Shown here in pieces: positions 1 through 8,573 of a stretch of DNA of 64,000 nucleotides. Numbering within the stretch: position 1 is the first letter of the stretch; each line of letters opens with the position of its first letter. The DNA comes from an uncultured Flavobacteriaceae bacterium (lineage in GTDB: Bacteria; Bacteroidota; Bacteroidia; Flavobacteriales; Flavobacteriaceae): the NCBI GenBank assembly GCA_947488345.1, contig CANKZQ010000007.1, positions 62,001-126,000 of the forward strand, in the 5' to 3' direction. Under the pieces are notes generated by a model, which did not search any database, had not been told where the DNA came from, and saw only the letters and a program-made list of their open reading frames with translations. The position numbers and the translations under genes are program-made.

Positions 1-453
1 AACTCCTTGTTCGACATCGCCATAAATTTTATTGTCCTCTAGGCGGTAGGTAATCATTTGATAGGGGTAGGCAATTGCTTTCACTTCATTGCCATTATAT
101 GCTGTTAAAACTTCACCAGTTTCCAGATCTGTGTAAGCAAAGGTCTTTCGAGTAAGATGAATAATTTTGCCATCGGCTTCTTCAGGCCAGATAACTGTTG
201 AGCTATCGAATCCAATCATACCAAATAACTTTTTACCAGATGGATATTCATGTACATAACCATCGGCAATCCAATGCACCGCTTCACCAGTTCCTGCTCT
301 TGAATTTACCCAAATCTTTAAAGCTTCTGGAGCTGCTTCATAGGATGCCGTTGTATTAGTTTCTGTAATCTTTTCTGCTATCACAGTCGTGCTTACTTCT
401 TTTTTACAAGCAATAAGTGCAAATGGGATAAGGAAATAGAATTTTAATTTCAT
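1..453 (-). CDS. DUF1838-like lipoprotein, C-terminus outside window
   Basis: The first 151 codons are inside the window and the reading frame stays open to base 1, so the C-terminus is missing. It begins with a short lipoprotein signal (hydrophobic stretch, then LIACKK). The visible part contains phrases such as WIADGYVHEYPSGK and DLETGEVLTAYNGNEV, which parallel the proteins at 1962-2879 and 20956-21861. I place it in the DUF1838-type family, whose function is not established. Its start lies upstream of the oxidase gene, 18 bp beyond that gene's stop, so it is the downstream member of the minus-strand block. Its recurrence next to flavin oxidases suggests a shared extracytoplasmic role, but this is inference. 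Confidence 0.7.
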   Translation of the reverse strand, partial: MKLKFYFLIPFALIACKKEVSTTVIAEKITETNTTASYEAAPEALKIWVNSRAGTGEAVHWIADGYVHEYPSGKKLFGMIGFDSSTVIWPEEADGKIIHLTRKTFAYTDLETGEVLTAYNGNEVKAIAYPYQMITYRLEDNKIYGDVEQGV

Positions 454-471
454 GGTGTTTTGGTTTTTATA

Positions 472-1965
472 TTATCCGAGCAAATTCATGATTTCAAGGG
501 CAGCCCGTTCTCCTGATTCCATCGCACCTTCCATCCCACGATTCATCACAGCTGTATGTTCGCCCGCAAAATGTATTCTTTCGATAGGATCTGCGAGGTT
601 ATTGGCAAATTCGGTGATCTGTCCTGGCTTCCAATAAGCATAGGCACCACCAGCATATGGATTGTTAATCCAATTCCAATAGTACACAAATTTTAAATTT
701 CCTTTTAAACTAGGTCGCATCTCTTCGAGTGTTTTGGTTACGACTGCAATCGCATCTTGACGTTTCATTTTATTCACTTCGAGTGCTACATTACTATTCA
801 AAAAGGCGACGCAACTTGTTACCTTATCTGGATTTTGAAGATCATTTTTCAAGGCCATAAAACGGCCTGCTAGATTATCACACCACATACTAGGAGGTAA
901 TCCATCTTCTTCCCAATACTTTTTTGTAGGCACATAATGAATTTGCACAACAGGGGTATAATCTAAATTTTGAAAACCAGTTTTTTGATTATTGTTGGCA
1001 TCTGGTGAAATTTTGATGTTGCGCAAAGCAGAAGTAGGTAATGTAACCAATGCATATTTAGCCCTCAACTTTTTGTCACTTTCAAGTGTCAGAGTCACAC
1101 CATCTTTTTCAGATGCGATACTTTTGACAGGTGTAGATAATAAGATGTCCTGCTTAAATGCAGCGCCCATCGCCTCAGGAAGCCGCTGATTACCGCCAAC
1201 GATGGCTCCACCTTTACCAGTAGAGGCATTTTGTTGTTCTATCCATGTCATTATTTGAAAGAACATCATGACCGAAATATTCTTCGCGTCAACGCCATAA
1301 CTTGAGTTTGTGTTCATCGCTAACTTTATCGCATCTTCAGAAAATCCTTCCTGTTTGAGGACTGCGTGTACTGATTTGTCCCAATCTTTATATGTCGGAT
1401 TTCGCCAGGCCATTAAGTCTTTTTTTGGAAGTGGATTGAGTTTAGCAAATAGAGGCCAGGCGGTATAGGCGGGTAATGATTTTCTAAATCCCTCCGGTAA
1501 GGTATTGAATTCATGTGTTGGCCAATCGCTAGGTAAAATAAAGTCATTCTTAATTCTATAGATCAATTCACCCTTTCTAGCTTCTGTACGCGGACGCATA
1601 GGGCCCATTTCTACATTGTATTTTTGTGCAGCGTCCAATATTCGTGCATAACCACCTCCGATGCCGTTGGCTCCTAATTCGGGGTGACCTGGTACATTTT
1701 TGTCTTTGACGGTGTGAACACGTCCGCCTAGGCGATCAGTGGCTTCCACAATTTTTACTGTGAATCCAAATTGTTCTAATTGTAAAGCAGCATTCAAACC
1801 AGACAAACCAGCTCCAACGATGAGCACATCTGCATCAAAAGATTCTTTACCCGTATTTAAGCAGGAAGTCAATCCTAAAAAAGGAGTTGCCGCTACAAAA
1901 AGTCCTGTTTTTTTGAGCATCTCCCTGCGCCCAGTATCGTGTCGTTTGTGATTTTCTTTTTTCAT
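472..1965 (-). CDS. Tat-exported flavin amine oxidase-like lipoprotein
   Basis: This 497-residue FAD-dependent oxidase belongs to the flavin amine oxidase (MAO/phytoene desaturase-like) superfamily. The N-terminus has a twin-arginine motif (RREMLKK, R13-R14) and a lipobox ending at C35, so it should be exported folded and lipid-anchored. The dinucleotide-binding motif GAGLSG is at 51-56, followed by an acidic beta-2 end and a GGR motif. The C-terminal FAD motif FAGEHT and the GMEGAMESGERAA helix are intact. The ATG overlaps the stop of the upstream DUF1838-like gene by 4 bp, indicating translational coupling. The substrate is unknown; the family oxidises amines, amino acids and conjugated hydrophobic molecules. 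It is one of three such paralogues in the window. Confidence 0.85.
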   Translation of the reverse strand: MKKENHKRHDTGRREMLKKTGLFVAATPFLGLTSCLNTGKESFDADVLIVGAGLSGLNAALQLEQFGFTVKIVEATDRLGGRVHTVKDKNVPGHPELGANGIGGGYARILDAAQKYNVEMGPMRPRTEARKGELIYRIKNDFILPSDWPTHEFNTLPEGFRKSLPAYTAWPLFAKLNPLPKKDLMAWRNPTYKDWDKSVHAVLKQEGFSEDAIKLAMNTNSSYGVDAKNISVMMFFQIMTWIEQQNASTGKGGAIVGGNQRLPEAMGAAFKQDILLSTPVKSIASEKDGVTLTLESDKKLRAKYALVTLPTSALRNIKISPDANNNQKTGFQNLDYTPVVQIHYVPTKKYWEEDGLPPSMWCDNLAGRFMALKNDLQNPDKVTSCVAFLNSNVALEVNKMKRQDAIAVVTKTLEEMRPSLKGNLKFVYYWNWINNPYAGGAYAYWKPGQITEFANNLADPIERIHFAGEHTAVMNRGMEGAMESGERAALEIMNLLG

Positions 1966-2879
1966 TTCTCATCCCATATTAATGGTTCAGCAAAAACATC
2001 GGGTTGCTTTTCTTCAGTAGCCGCTATAAAATCTGCTGGTAAATCTTCTTTACTGAAAAAAGTACTTCCGCTAGACGTCCATATCATATGTCCAGGTGTG
2101 CCGCTCATATTCAATAGCGACAACCAAGAAGTTTGACTGGTCCAATGATAGTCAGATGGAATATGGGTATAAGATCTGTCGTATAAGTATTTTTTATCGA
2201 CATCGTAGGTGTCTAAGGTCATTTCTGTGCGCCAGGTTTGCGATTTTTTTTCAAACCATTTTGTAAAAGCATGTCTTGTTATATGCATTTTGTCTCCCAT
2301 ATCAGTAAATACTAAATCAAGTGGGGCTCCAATAGCTGTACTTTCCATAGTAAAACTAGCATCAACCTCGGGGCCTTCGGGTGTCATAACGCCTCCTCGA
2401 ATGCCTGCTCTAAAAGGAGGAACTTCTACTTCTTGACCCGTATAAGGATTGGTCATTTTACTCAAAAAAGCTCCAGTTGCTGGATCTCTATATAATAACC
2501 ATCCTTTGGATTTGGTTTCTACATTGCCATTGTCAAGCAAACGCATAATTTTCATTCCACAACCAGAATATCTAAAGACTTCTTTCCCAAAAACATTCAA
2601 ACTATCTGGTTTGTCAGGCCGAATGCCAAAAACGCGACCCTCTGAATATGAATAGGTCATTTTACCAGATAGATCACCTTGCATTTTTTCAAAAATTAAG
2701 AGCTTGTCTTTTGGGTCATTGAGGTCATAGTCAATTTTCTGATTGCTCAACTCAACAGCATCTTTAATTTTTGTAGAGGTTGATTCTTTTGAAGTACAGT
2801 TCAAAAATAGAGTTAATGTAAAAAAACTACATACTGTAATTTTGCCTATTGAGTAATATTTTGTAGAACTTAGTTTCAT
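1962..2879 (-). CDS. DUF1838-like lipoprotein
   Basis: This is a 305-residue lipoprotein: a signal segment ending in LFLNCTSK precedes a soluble domain. The domain carries the DUF1838-like pattern of a DPKDKL start, a SGKMTYSYSEGRVFGIRP segment, an NPYTGQEVEVPP segment and a late Trp-rich part (DYHWTSQTSWLSLL, GTPGHMIW). No catalytic residues can be assigned and the family has no known reaction to my knowledge. It overlaps the downstream flavin oxidase by 4 bp, so the two are probably produced together. A partner or substrate-binding role for the oxidase is a reasonable guess only. Confidence 0.75.
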   Translation of the reverse strand: MKLSSTKYYSIGKITVCSFFTLTLFLNCTSKESTSTKIKDAVELSNQKIDYDLNDPKDKLLIFEKMQGDLSGKMTYSYSEGRVFGIRPDKPDSLNVFGKEVFRYSGCGMKIMRLLDNGNVETKSKGWLLYRDPATGAFLSKMTNPYTGQEVEVPPFRAGIRGGVMTPEGPEVDASFTMESTAIGAPLDLVFTDMGDKMHITRHAFTKWFEKKSQTWRTEMTLDTYDVDKKYLYDRSYTHIPSDYHWTSQTSWLSLLNMSGTPGHMIWTSSGSTFFSKEDLPADFIAATEEKQPDVFAEPLIWDEK

Positions 2880-2895
2880 GATTTAAGAGTATTAG

Positions 2896-3900
2896 TTAAT
2901 CTTCACATTCGCATACAGCAGAGGCCCAACCCATTTGAAATCCAATTTTCTTTCCTTTTGGTTCCGCGAAGGCCAGTGCAACCGAAGCTTTTTGACCAAC
3001 TTCTTTCAAACGAAGAAAGAAAAAGTCAGAATCTTCAAGGTTATAAAATGGGTATTCTTTATCTCTTAATTGGATAAAATATTTTTTTCCGTTAATAGGA
3101 TTTAAAACTTCAGCAGTGCCTCCTTGGTTATGAACTCGTAAGCCTTTATACTTTTTGTCTTTGTCACTAGGGGCATAATAGGCTGTTTCAAAAAACGAAA
3201 CATCACAAGTATAATATTTTACTTTTTTCATTTTGTGTGGTTCACTATTTGGGTGTCCTTTGTAAAATGAATTATCACTTACTAGAAAAGTACGATCTAC
3301 ACGCCAGTAGTTTTTTTCTGAAATGACAATGTCATGAACAGAATATCTTTTTTTATCACCTTTTCCAAATTGACAAGCTTTATCAACCATACTACCATGA
3401 TATTGATCTCCATTTCGTTGAAAAATAACATCACAACCGTCAAGTCCAAATAGGTCTTCTTTGGTTACATTTTTCAATGTGCTTTCGTGGGTTTCAGATG
3501 CTAATAAGAATTTTTTGGCATCTTTTAAAAAATAGAGTTTCATCGCAATACCCAATTTTTTTTCACCAAGACTCTCAAAAGAAACAATGCGCTGACGTAC
3601 AATATTTTTCGGATCATTATTCATATATTCTTCGACATAGAAAACATAGTTACCTATATTTTCTGCCTGAATACGTTTGTGAATAGCATGCATTTGATCA
3701 TGTTTTTCGTCGGCTTTACCCCACCAATCACTGCGAGCTTCAACCCATAATTGGTCGTCATTATCAAACTCTCCTTCGAACCATTTCGCTAATACCTGTA
3801 AGTCTCTAACATTAGGGTCTCCAAAAGCTGAAGCAGCAAAACTCATGGGTGCCATGAAAAACACTAACATTAGGACCCAAAAAATATTCTTTGTTTTCAT
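2896..3900 (-). CDS. Exported CpcT/CpeT-like protein
   Basis: This 334-residue protein has a cleavable signal peptide (MKTKNIFWV to SFAASA). The mature part follows the CpcT/CpeT chromophore-lyase pattern: LAKWFEGEFDNDDQ near the start, YVFYVEEYMNNDPKNIVRQRI, then GLDGCDVIFQRNGDQYHGS and a conserved downstream Cys (KACQFGKG). In cyanobacteria this lipocalin-like family attaches or carries bilins on phycobiliproteins. Here the protein is exported, about 130 residues longer than a typical CpcT, and has a Cys-rich C-terminal end (CECED). It lies between two flavin oxidase genes. Binding of a hydrophobic chromophore-like ligand is inference. Two relatives are at 36119-36835 and 52592-53683. Confidence 0.8.
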   Translation of the reverse strand: MKTKNIFWVLMLVFFMAPMSFAASAFGDPNVRDLQVLAKWFEGEFDNDDQLWVEARSDWWGKADEKHDQMHAIHKRIQAENIGNYVFYVEEYMNNDPKNIVRQRIVSFESLGEKKLGIAMKLYFLKDAKKFLLASETHESTLKNVTKEDLFGLDGCDVIFQRNGDQYHGSMVDKACQFGKGDKKRYSVHDIVISEKNYWRVDRTFLVSDNSFYKGHPNSEPHKMKKVKYYTCDVSFFETAYYAPSDKDKKYKGLRVHNQGGTAEVLNPINGKKYFIQLRDKEYPFYNLEDSDFFFLRLKEVGQKASVALAFAEPKGKKIGFQMGWASAVCECED

Positions 3901-3912
3901 AATTGTTATGCT

Positions 3913-5412
3913 TTAGGCGTTCAATATAATGTCGAGCGCGGCGCGTTCACCTGACTCAAAAGCTCCTTCCATCCCGCGTTGCATAATAGCAGTGTGCTCT
4001 CCTGCAAAGTGGATATTGCCATGGGATCTTCTCATTTCGTTACCAAATTTTTTGACTTGTCCGGGTTGCCAATAAACCCAGTCGCCAGCGCCGTGAATAT
4101 CTCGCTCACATGACTGTACCATGAGTCTTTCTAGTTTTCCTTTTGTCGATGGGCGCATTTCAGCCAATTTTTGTTCAACATAATTAAAGACTTGGTCATC
4201 TGTCATTAATCGAAATTTAAGAGATTCTGGACCATTGATAAAAGCCAATCCGGCATAAGGATCACCCTTCGCTCTTTTCGTTCGAACGGCAAATCTTTCT
4301 AAGGGTCCGTCTGTCCACATATTTGCATCCATACCGTCTTGTTCCCAATAAGGTTCTTTGATAAGAAAGTGTACTTGAACAGATAGACCATAATCCATTT
4401 GATCAATAGCTTCTTTGGTAATTCCAGTAATATGAGGTTCAAAAGTGACATTACGAAGTACAGAAATAGGAATGCTACAGATTACATGTTTGCCTTTGTA
4501 TTCACTTCCGTCGGCACAACTTACTTGTACGATACCGTCTTCTTCCTTAAAACCAACGACGGTTTTAGCTAAGTGTACATCATTTTTAAGGCTATCTGCC
4601 ATCGCCTTCGGTAAAAGTGAGTTACCTCCCTTTATCATTTTCCATTCTTTACCATCTCCAAAGGCTAATTTTCCATTGGCATGCGAGTTCACATGGTATC
4701 GACGTAATTCATTCATAGCGGATGTTTTGTGCATACCACCAGCGTGTATAACAACATTCATGAGTTTTATGGTTTCTTCATTCACACCTTTAGAACGTAG
4801 GTATTGATCATGCGGAATGTCATATTTGTGATACTCTGGTTTAAGCCAATCATCTAAGGGCTTATCCTGTAATGGATTATCTTTATGCGAAATAGTTGAT
4901 AAAAAGCGATGTGGCAACAACGAGCGATCTTCACCTTCTAAAGGATTCAGTTTATGAGCTTCCCAATTATCTGCTGTAATATAATTACCTTGAATGTTAT
5001 ATAACCATGGTCTATTTGGACCACCTGAAGCATCTGGATTATACAGGTCTAAACCTAGCTTGTCTACAGTATTGATCATACGTGCATAACTCGCACCGAT
5101 ATACTCTCCGGCTGCTTCTGGTTTTCCCGGAACATCATTTAACGTGTATACACGTCCGCCAAGGCGTTCGCGACCTTCAATAACTTGTACATCATACCCT
5201 GATTCTTCTAACAACATCGCCGAATGCAAGCCAGAAAGACCAGCACCAACAACAATGACATCATGAGAAGCCTTAATCGGTTTGCCCTTTTTACTAATGT
5301 AAGGAGCTTCAACAATTTTATCTTCTTCTTTCGTTGTACAACTAATAGGTACAAGCAATCCTGCCGACGCTCCGGCAAGTCCTTGTATGAATTTACGTCT
5401 GTTAGTTTTCAT
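3913..5412 (-). CDS. Tat-exported flavin amine oxidase-like lipoprotein
   Basis: This is a 499-residue member of the flavin amine oxidase superfamily. The N-terminus NRRKFIQG (R5-R6) followed by a hydrophobic stretch and lipobox ISC (C25) marks a Tat-dependent lipoprotein. The FAD motif GAGLSG is at 56-61, RLGGR follows the acidic strand, and FAGEHTAIMQRGMEGAFESGERAA closes the FAD site near the C-terminus. It sits 12 bp upstream of the CpcT/CpeT-like gene and 30 bp downstream of a cytochrome c gene. The arrangement fits electron flow from an extracytoplasmic flavoprotein to a cytochrome, though a classic oxidase would pass electrons to oxygen. The substrate is not identifiable. Confidence 0.85.
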   Translation of the reverse strand: MKTNRRKFIQGLAGASAGLLVPISCTTKEEDKIVEAPYISKKGKPIKASHDVIVVGAGLSGLHSAMLLEESGYDVQVIEGRERLGGRVYTLNDVPGKPEAAGEYIGASYARMINTVDKLGLDLYNPDASGGPNRPWLYNIQGNYITADNWEAHKLNPLEGEDRSLLPHRFLSTISHKDNPLQDKPLDDWLKPEYHKYDIPHDQYLRSKGVNEETIKLMNVVIHAGGMHKTSAMNELRRYHVNSHANGKLAFGDGKEWKMIKGGNSLLPKAMADSLKNDVHLAKTVVGFKEEDGIVQVSCADGSEYKGKHVICSIPISVLRNVTFEPHITGITKEAIDQMDYGLSVQVHFLIKEPYWEQDGMDANMWTDGPLERFAVRTKRAKGDPYAGLAFINGPESLKFRLMTDDQVFNYVEQKLAEMRPSTKGKLERLMVQSCERDIHGAGDWVYWQPGQVKKFGNEMRRSHGNIHFAGEHTAIMQRGMEGAFESGERAALDIILNA

Positions 5413-5442
5413 AATTAAGTAGTTTAAAAATGAATTATAATT

Positions 5443-5934
5443 TTATTTCTTAGTTACTTCTTTTAAATAGGCAATAAGAGCATCTTGTTGTGCTGGTTTT
5501 TTGACTCCTACAAATGCCATTTTTGTTCCGGGTACATATTCGGCTGGATTTTCGATCCATTTACGTATGGTTTCTTCATCCCAAATAATATCTTTGTTTA
5601 TCAATTCTTCAGAAAACACAAAACCTTTAGTAACTCCCGCCTGTTGACCAAATATTCCATGTAAATTCGGACCTACCTTATGAGGTTCTCCTTTTTTAAC
5701 GTTATGACAAGATGCGCAAAGTATGAAAAGACGTTTTCCTAAACTATTGACCGCAACCTTGGTCGGTTGATTCGAATCATTTTTATCAGATTTGATTGAT
5801 TCATTACTGGGTACTGTTGTCTTTTCGATGGCTGTTTCACTTTCTTTCTGTTGTTTATCACATGAAATTAAAACACCTGTAAACATGAGCAGGAGTAAGA
5901 TAGTGATATTTTGTTTTACTAATTGTACTTTCAT
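5443..5934 (-). CDS. Lipoprotein class I cytochrome c
   Basis: From the ATG at 5934 this is a 163-residue lipoprotein with signal segment ending LISC (C25), a low-complexity linker of about 45 residues, and one cytochrome c domain. The haem site CASCH is at 73-77 and the likely axial Met is in GTKMAF (M139). The domain resembles small soluble cytochromes such as the c2/c-550 type. An in-frame ATG at 5955 would add MKAKRLK; I prefer 5934 because it gives a standard signal peptide. It is the promoter-proximal gene of the leftmost minus block, with an operator-like repeat directly upstream. It is a plausible electron acceptor for the exported flavin oxidases. Confidence 0.85.
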   Translation of the reverse strand: MKVQLVKQNITILLLLMFTGVLISCDKQQKESETAIEKTTVPSNESIKSDKNDSNQPTKVAVNSLGKRLFILCASCHNVKKGEPHKVGPNLHGIFGQQAGVTKGFVFSEELINKDIIWDEETIRKWIENPAEYVPGTKMAFVGVKKPAQQDALIAYLKEVTKK

Positions 5935-5959
5935 TTTCAATCGTTTAGCTTTCAAAATA

Positions 5960-5994
5960 GTTTAATTCATTAATAGTTAATAAAATTAACTATT
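5960..5994. promoter_or_regulatory. Operator-like inverted repeat, site A
   Basis: The core is GTTAAT (5976-5981), spacer AAA, ATTAAC (5985-5990), within perfect 10-bp arms (5972-5994). One base upstream is another half-site, ATTAAT (5969-5974), and its partner position (5960-5965) reads GTTTAA, a degenerate half. The site lies between divergent genes for cytochrome c (minus) and the PTGR-like reductase (plus). A TATTTTTA box at 6002-6009, 11 bp after the repeat, is a candidate -7 element for the plus gene. Confidence 0.65.
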
Positions 5995-6092
5995 TTTTTT
6001 ATATTTTTACTGTATTCAAGTGAAAAAATTAGGCAAACCCTTGTTTTTTCTTGTAAAATTTGAATTTTTAACAGCATCTTAACGTTTCAATT

Positions 6093-7109
6093 ATGAAAAA
6101 CAGACGGCTAGTATTAGCGGCTCGCCCCAAAGGGCTTTTGGTAAAAAAAACCGACTTTAGAATGGAAGAGATTGAATTACCAGCCATAAAAGAGGGTGAA
6201 TTTCTGATAAAGGTATTATTTCTTTCCGTTGCTCCTGTCATGAAGTTTTATATGCAAGATGGCGCCGGAATTGAGGCTCCTCTACAATTTGGTGATACCA
6301 TGCGCGGCCGAGGAGTGGGAGAGGTAGTCGAAAGCAAAAATTCAGCTTTTCAAATTGGTGATATTGTTCAGGGTAAATGCGGATGGCAAGAATACAAAAT
6401 TTGTGATGGCACACCATATCATATGATGTACAAAGTGACTCAAAGAAAAGCACCTTTTTCAACTGCATTAGGCGTTTTAGGAATGACTGGTTTTACCTCT
6501 TATTTCGGTTTATTTCATGTTGGTGAGTTAAAGGCTGGTGACAACGTGTTGGTATCGGCAGCCACGGGAGGTGTTGGTTCTAATGTGGGTAATTTGACTA
6601 AAATTAAAGGAGCAAGGGCGGTAGGTTTAGCCAGTACCGATGAGAAATGTCAATTGCTTACTGAAAAGTTAGGATATATTGGAGCCATCAATTATAAAAC
6701 GGAAAATGTGAGTGAGCGAATAGATCACTTTTTTCCTGACGGAATAGATGTTTATTTCGATAATGTCGGTGCTGAAATGTTAGATATAGCGTTGAGCAAA
6801 ATTAAAAGATATGCGAGAGTGGTGCTATGTGGTCGCATCTCACAGTATGAAAAAAGACAAGATAATTCAGAGTATGACCTAAAAAATTGGTATAAATTAG
6901 GGCTTAATAGAGCAAAAATGCAAGGCTTTTTTATTTATGACTTCGAGGATCAATTCGATAAAGCAGAAAAAGAAATGGCGCAATGGATTGAAGATGGGCT
7001 ATTGACCTACCAAGAAGATATACTTATTGGTCTAGAAAATATGCCAATTGCTTTAAACAGATTATTTGAGAAAAAGAATGTCGGAAAACAACTGGTGAAA
7101 ATTAATTAG
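6093..7109 (+). CDS. NADP-dependent PTGR/CurA-like MDR oxidoreductase
   Basis: This 338-residue zinc-independent medium-chain reductase resembles prostaglandin reductase/leukotriene B4 dehydrogenase and CurA. Family features are an N-terminal GroES-like domain (LAARPKG, VAPVMKFYM, GDTMRGRGVGEV) and a Rossmann domain with AATGGVGSNVG. There are no structural zinc cysteines. Members reduce the C=C bond of alpha,beta-unsaturated carbonyls with NADPH. It is transcribed alone, divergent from the cytochrome c gene, under site A. It converges with and overlaps the amidohydrolase gene by 4 bp. In the pathway it may saturate an enone intermediate; the substrate is unknown. Confidence 0.85.
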   Translation: MKNRRLVLAARPKGLLVKKTDFRMEEIELPAIKEGEFLIKVLFLSVAPVMKFYMQDGAGIEAPLQFGDTMRGRGVGEVVESKNSAFQIGDIVQGKCGWQEYKICDGTPYHMMYKVTQRKAPFSTALGVLGMTGFTSYFGLFHVGELKAGDNVLVSAATGGVGSNVGNLTKIKGARAVGLASTDEKCQLLTEKLGYIGAINYKTENVSERIDHFFPDGIDVYFDNVGAEMLDIALSKIKRYARVVLCGRISQYEKRQDNSEYDLKNWYKLGLNRAKMQGFFIYDFEDQFDKAEKEMAQWIEDGLLTYQEDILIGLENMPIALNRLFEKKNVGKQLVKIN

Positions 7110-8563
7110 TTACTTTCTTTTAGTTTTTTTAATAAGGCGTCGAGGTCATTTCTACTGTAGTACTTACCCTCTTTAAAAATGGCATCAATATTTTTGGTGT
7201 TCTCTATATCTTCTAAAGGATTAGAATTTAAAATGACTAAATCGGCCCACATAGTCTCTTTAATACCACCGAGCTCTTTTTCAAGATTAAAATATTTTGC
7301 TGGATTCGTTGTTGCCGTCTTCAGTGCATCGATGGGCGTTAATCCTGCTTGAACCAACGCGGCCAATTCCTCATGAAGACTCGTTCCGGGGGTTAAATAC
7401 GCAATAGGCGTGTCTGTGCCAGCCATTATTGGAATATCAAATTCGTATATTTTTTTTATCATTTTTTTATTAAAGTCCGATTGAATTTCAAAGACTTTCG
7501 ACATAGGATAATTTTTTAATATAAGGGAGCGTTTTTTCCAATACTGACCAATAGAATCAGGCAAATATTGATAGCTATTCTGATAGATCGAATCTGCAAA
7601 ATATTTATTAGATAAAAATGTATTTAATGCGAGCGTCGGTACTTGCCAGGTATCATTCTTTTTTAAAATACGTAATACTTTTTCGGCCTTTGTAGTATCG
7701 TAATTTGAAATGGCTTTGGCTTTTTGCGCTCTATGAATACTAGATCTTAATTCACCACCCGACAGTTTATTTGTGTTCTTTAAAAGTTCTTGTCGCTCTT
7801 TAAGGAGTTCTTCACTGTTTGAGGCACATGAAAGTTCGAGATTACGCATATGTTCCATGCTACTCATTCCGGCATTTGATGCTGAAATTACATCCATACT
7901 CAACGGAACATGACCCGTAATTTTAAGATTGTTCGCTATACCCAGTTCACATACTTTTATAAACTGTTCTGGAGTCAACATTTCATAAGCTTTTAATAGG
8001 TCAACTTCTTTAGAAATTAATAGTTCAATTTGTTCTTCAGCAGCATTCACCGAACTGAGTCTTACAGAAAGTTCAGGATGTGCAGCATCACTGCCATCAT
8101 AAACATTGGTTTCACCATCTAATAAAGGCCCGGCTATCATAACTCTTGGAGCCTCCGTAGGATTCGCAAGCGCCTTATCTTTCCATTTCTTTACAAAATC
8201 TAATTTACCACCAGTATCTCTAACGCTCGTGATACCATGTGCTAAGAAAAGATCAAACATTCTAGGTGCTAATTCTTCTATATACGCAAAGTGTACATGG
8301 GTATCCCATAAACCAGGAATTAAAAATTTGCCAGCGCCATCGATGATCTTGTTTGACGGAGAAAGGTTTAATTGTGAAGAAGCGGCAATTTTAAGAATTT
8401 TGCCACCTTTAAGAATAACAGTTTGGTTTTCTTTAAGACCATCGTTAGGATCTATGGTTGAAATATTCACAATACAGATAGCATCTTCATACACAGTATC
8501 CGTCGGTTTACAGTTAAATTGTAAAAGCACAACGACTAAAAATAGAATGTTATAATTTTTCAT
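7106..8563 (-). CDS. Amidohydrolase-superfamily lipoprotein
   Basis: This 485-residue metal-dependent hydrolase is of the imidazolonepropionase/prolidase-like amidohydrolase group. A lipoprotein signal ends at C18 (FNCK). The metal motif DTHVH gives H89 and H91. A likely bridging Lys lies in DLLKAYE, further His ligands in TGHVPLS and SMEHMRN, and the catalytic Asp in AGTDTPI. Family members hydrolyse cyclic or linear amide bonds, including lactams and imidazolones, so it is compatible with an N-heterocycle substrate. The lipid anchor places the reaction outside the cytoplasm. It is the last gene of the long minus operon, 10 bp after the SDR gene. Confidence 0.85.
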   Translation of the reverse strand: MKNYNILFLVVVLLQFNCKPTDTVYEDAICIVNISTIDPNDGLKENQTVILKGGKILKIAASSQLNLSPSNKIIDGAGKFLIPGLWDTHVHFAYIEELAPRMFDLFLAHGITSVRDTGGKLDFVKKWKDKALANPTEAPRVMIAGPLLDGETNVYDGSDAAHPELSVRLSSVNAAEEQIELLISKEVDLLKAYEMLTPEQFIKVCELGIANNLKITGHVPLSMDVISASNAGMSSMEHMRNLELSCASNSEELLKERQELLKNTNKLSGGELRSSIHRAQKAKAISNYDTTKAEKVLRILKKNDTWQVPTLALNTFLSNKYFADSIYQNSYQYLPDSIGQYWKKRSLILKNYPMSKVFEIQSDFNKKMIKKIYEFDIPIMAGTDTPIAYLTPGTSLHEELAALVQAGLTPIDALKTATTNPAKYFNLEKELGGIKETMWADLVILNSNPLEDIENTKNIDAIFKEGKYYSRNDLDALLKKLKESN

Positions 8564-8573
8564 AATAAGAGTT

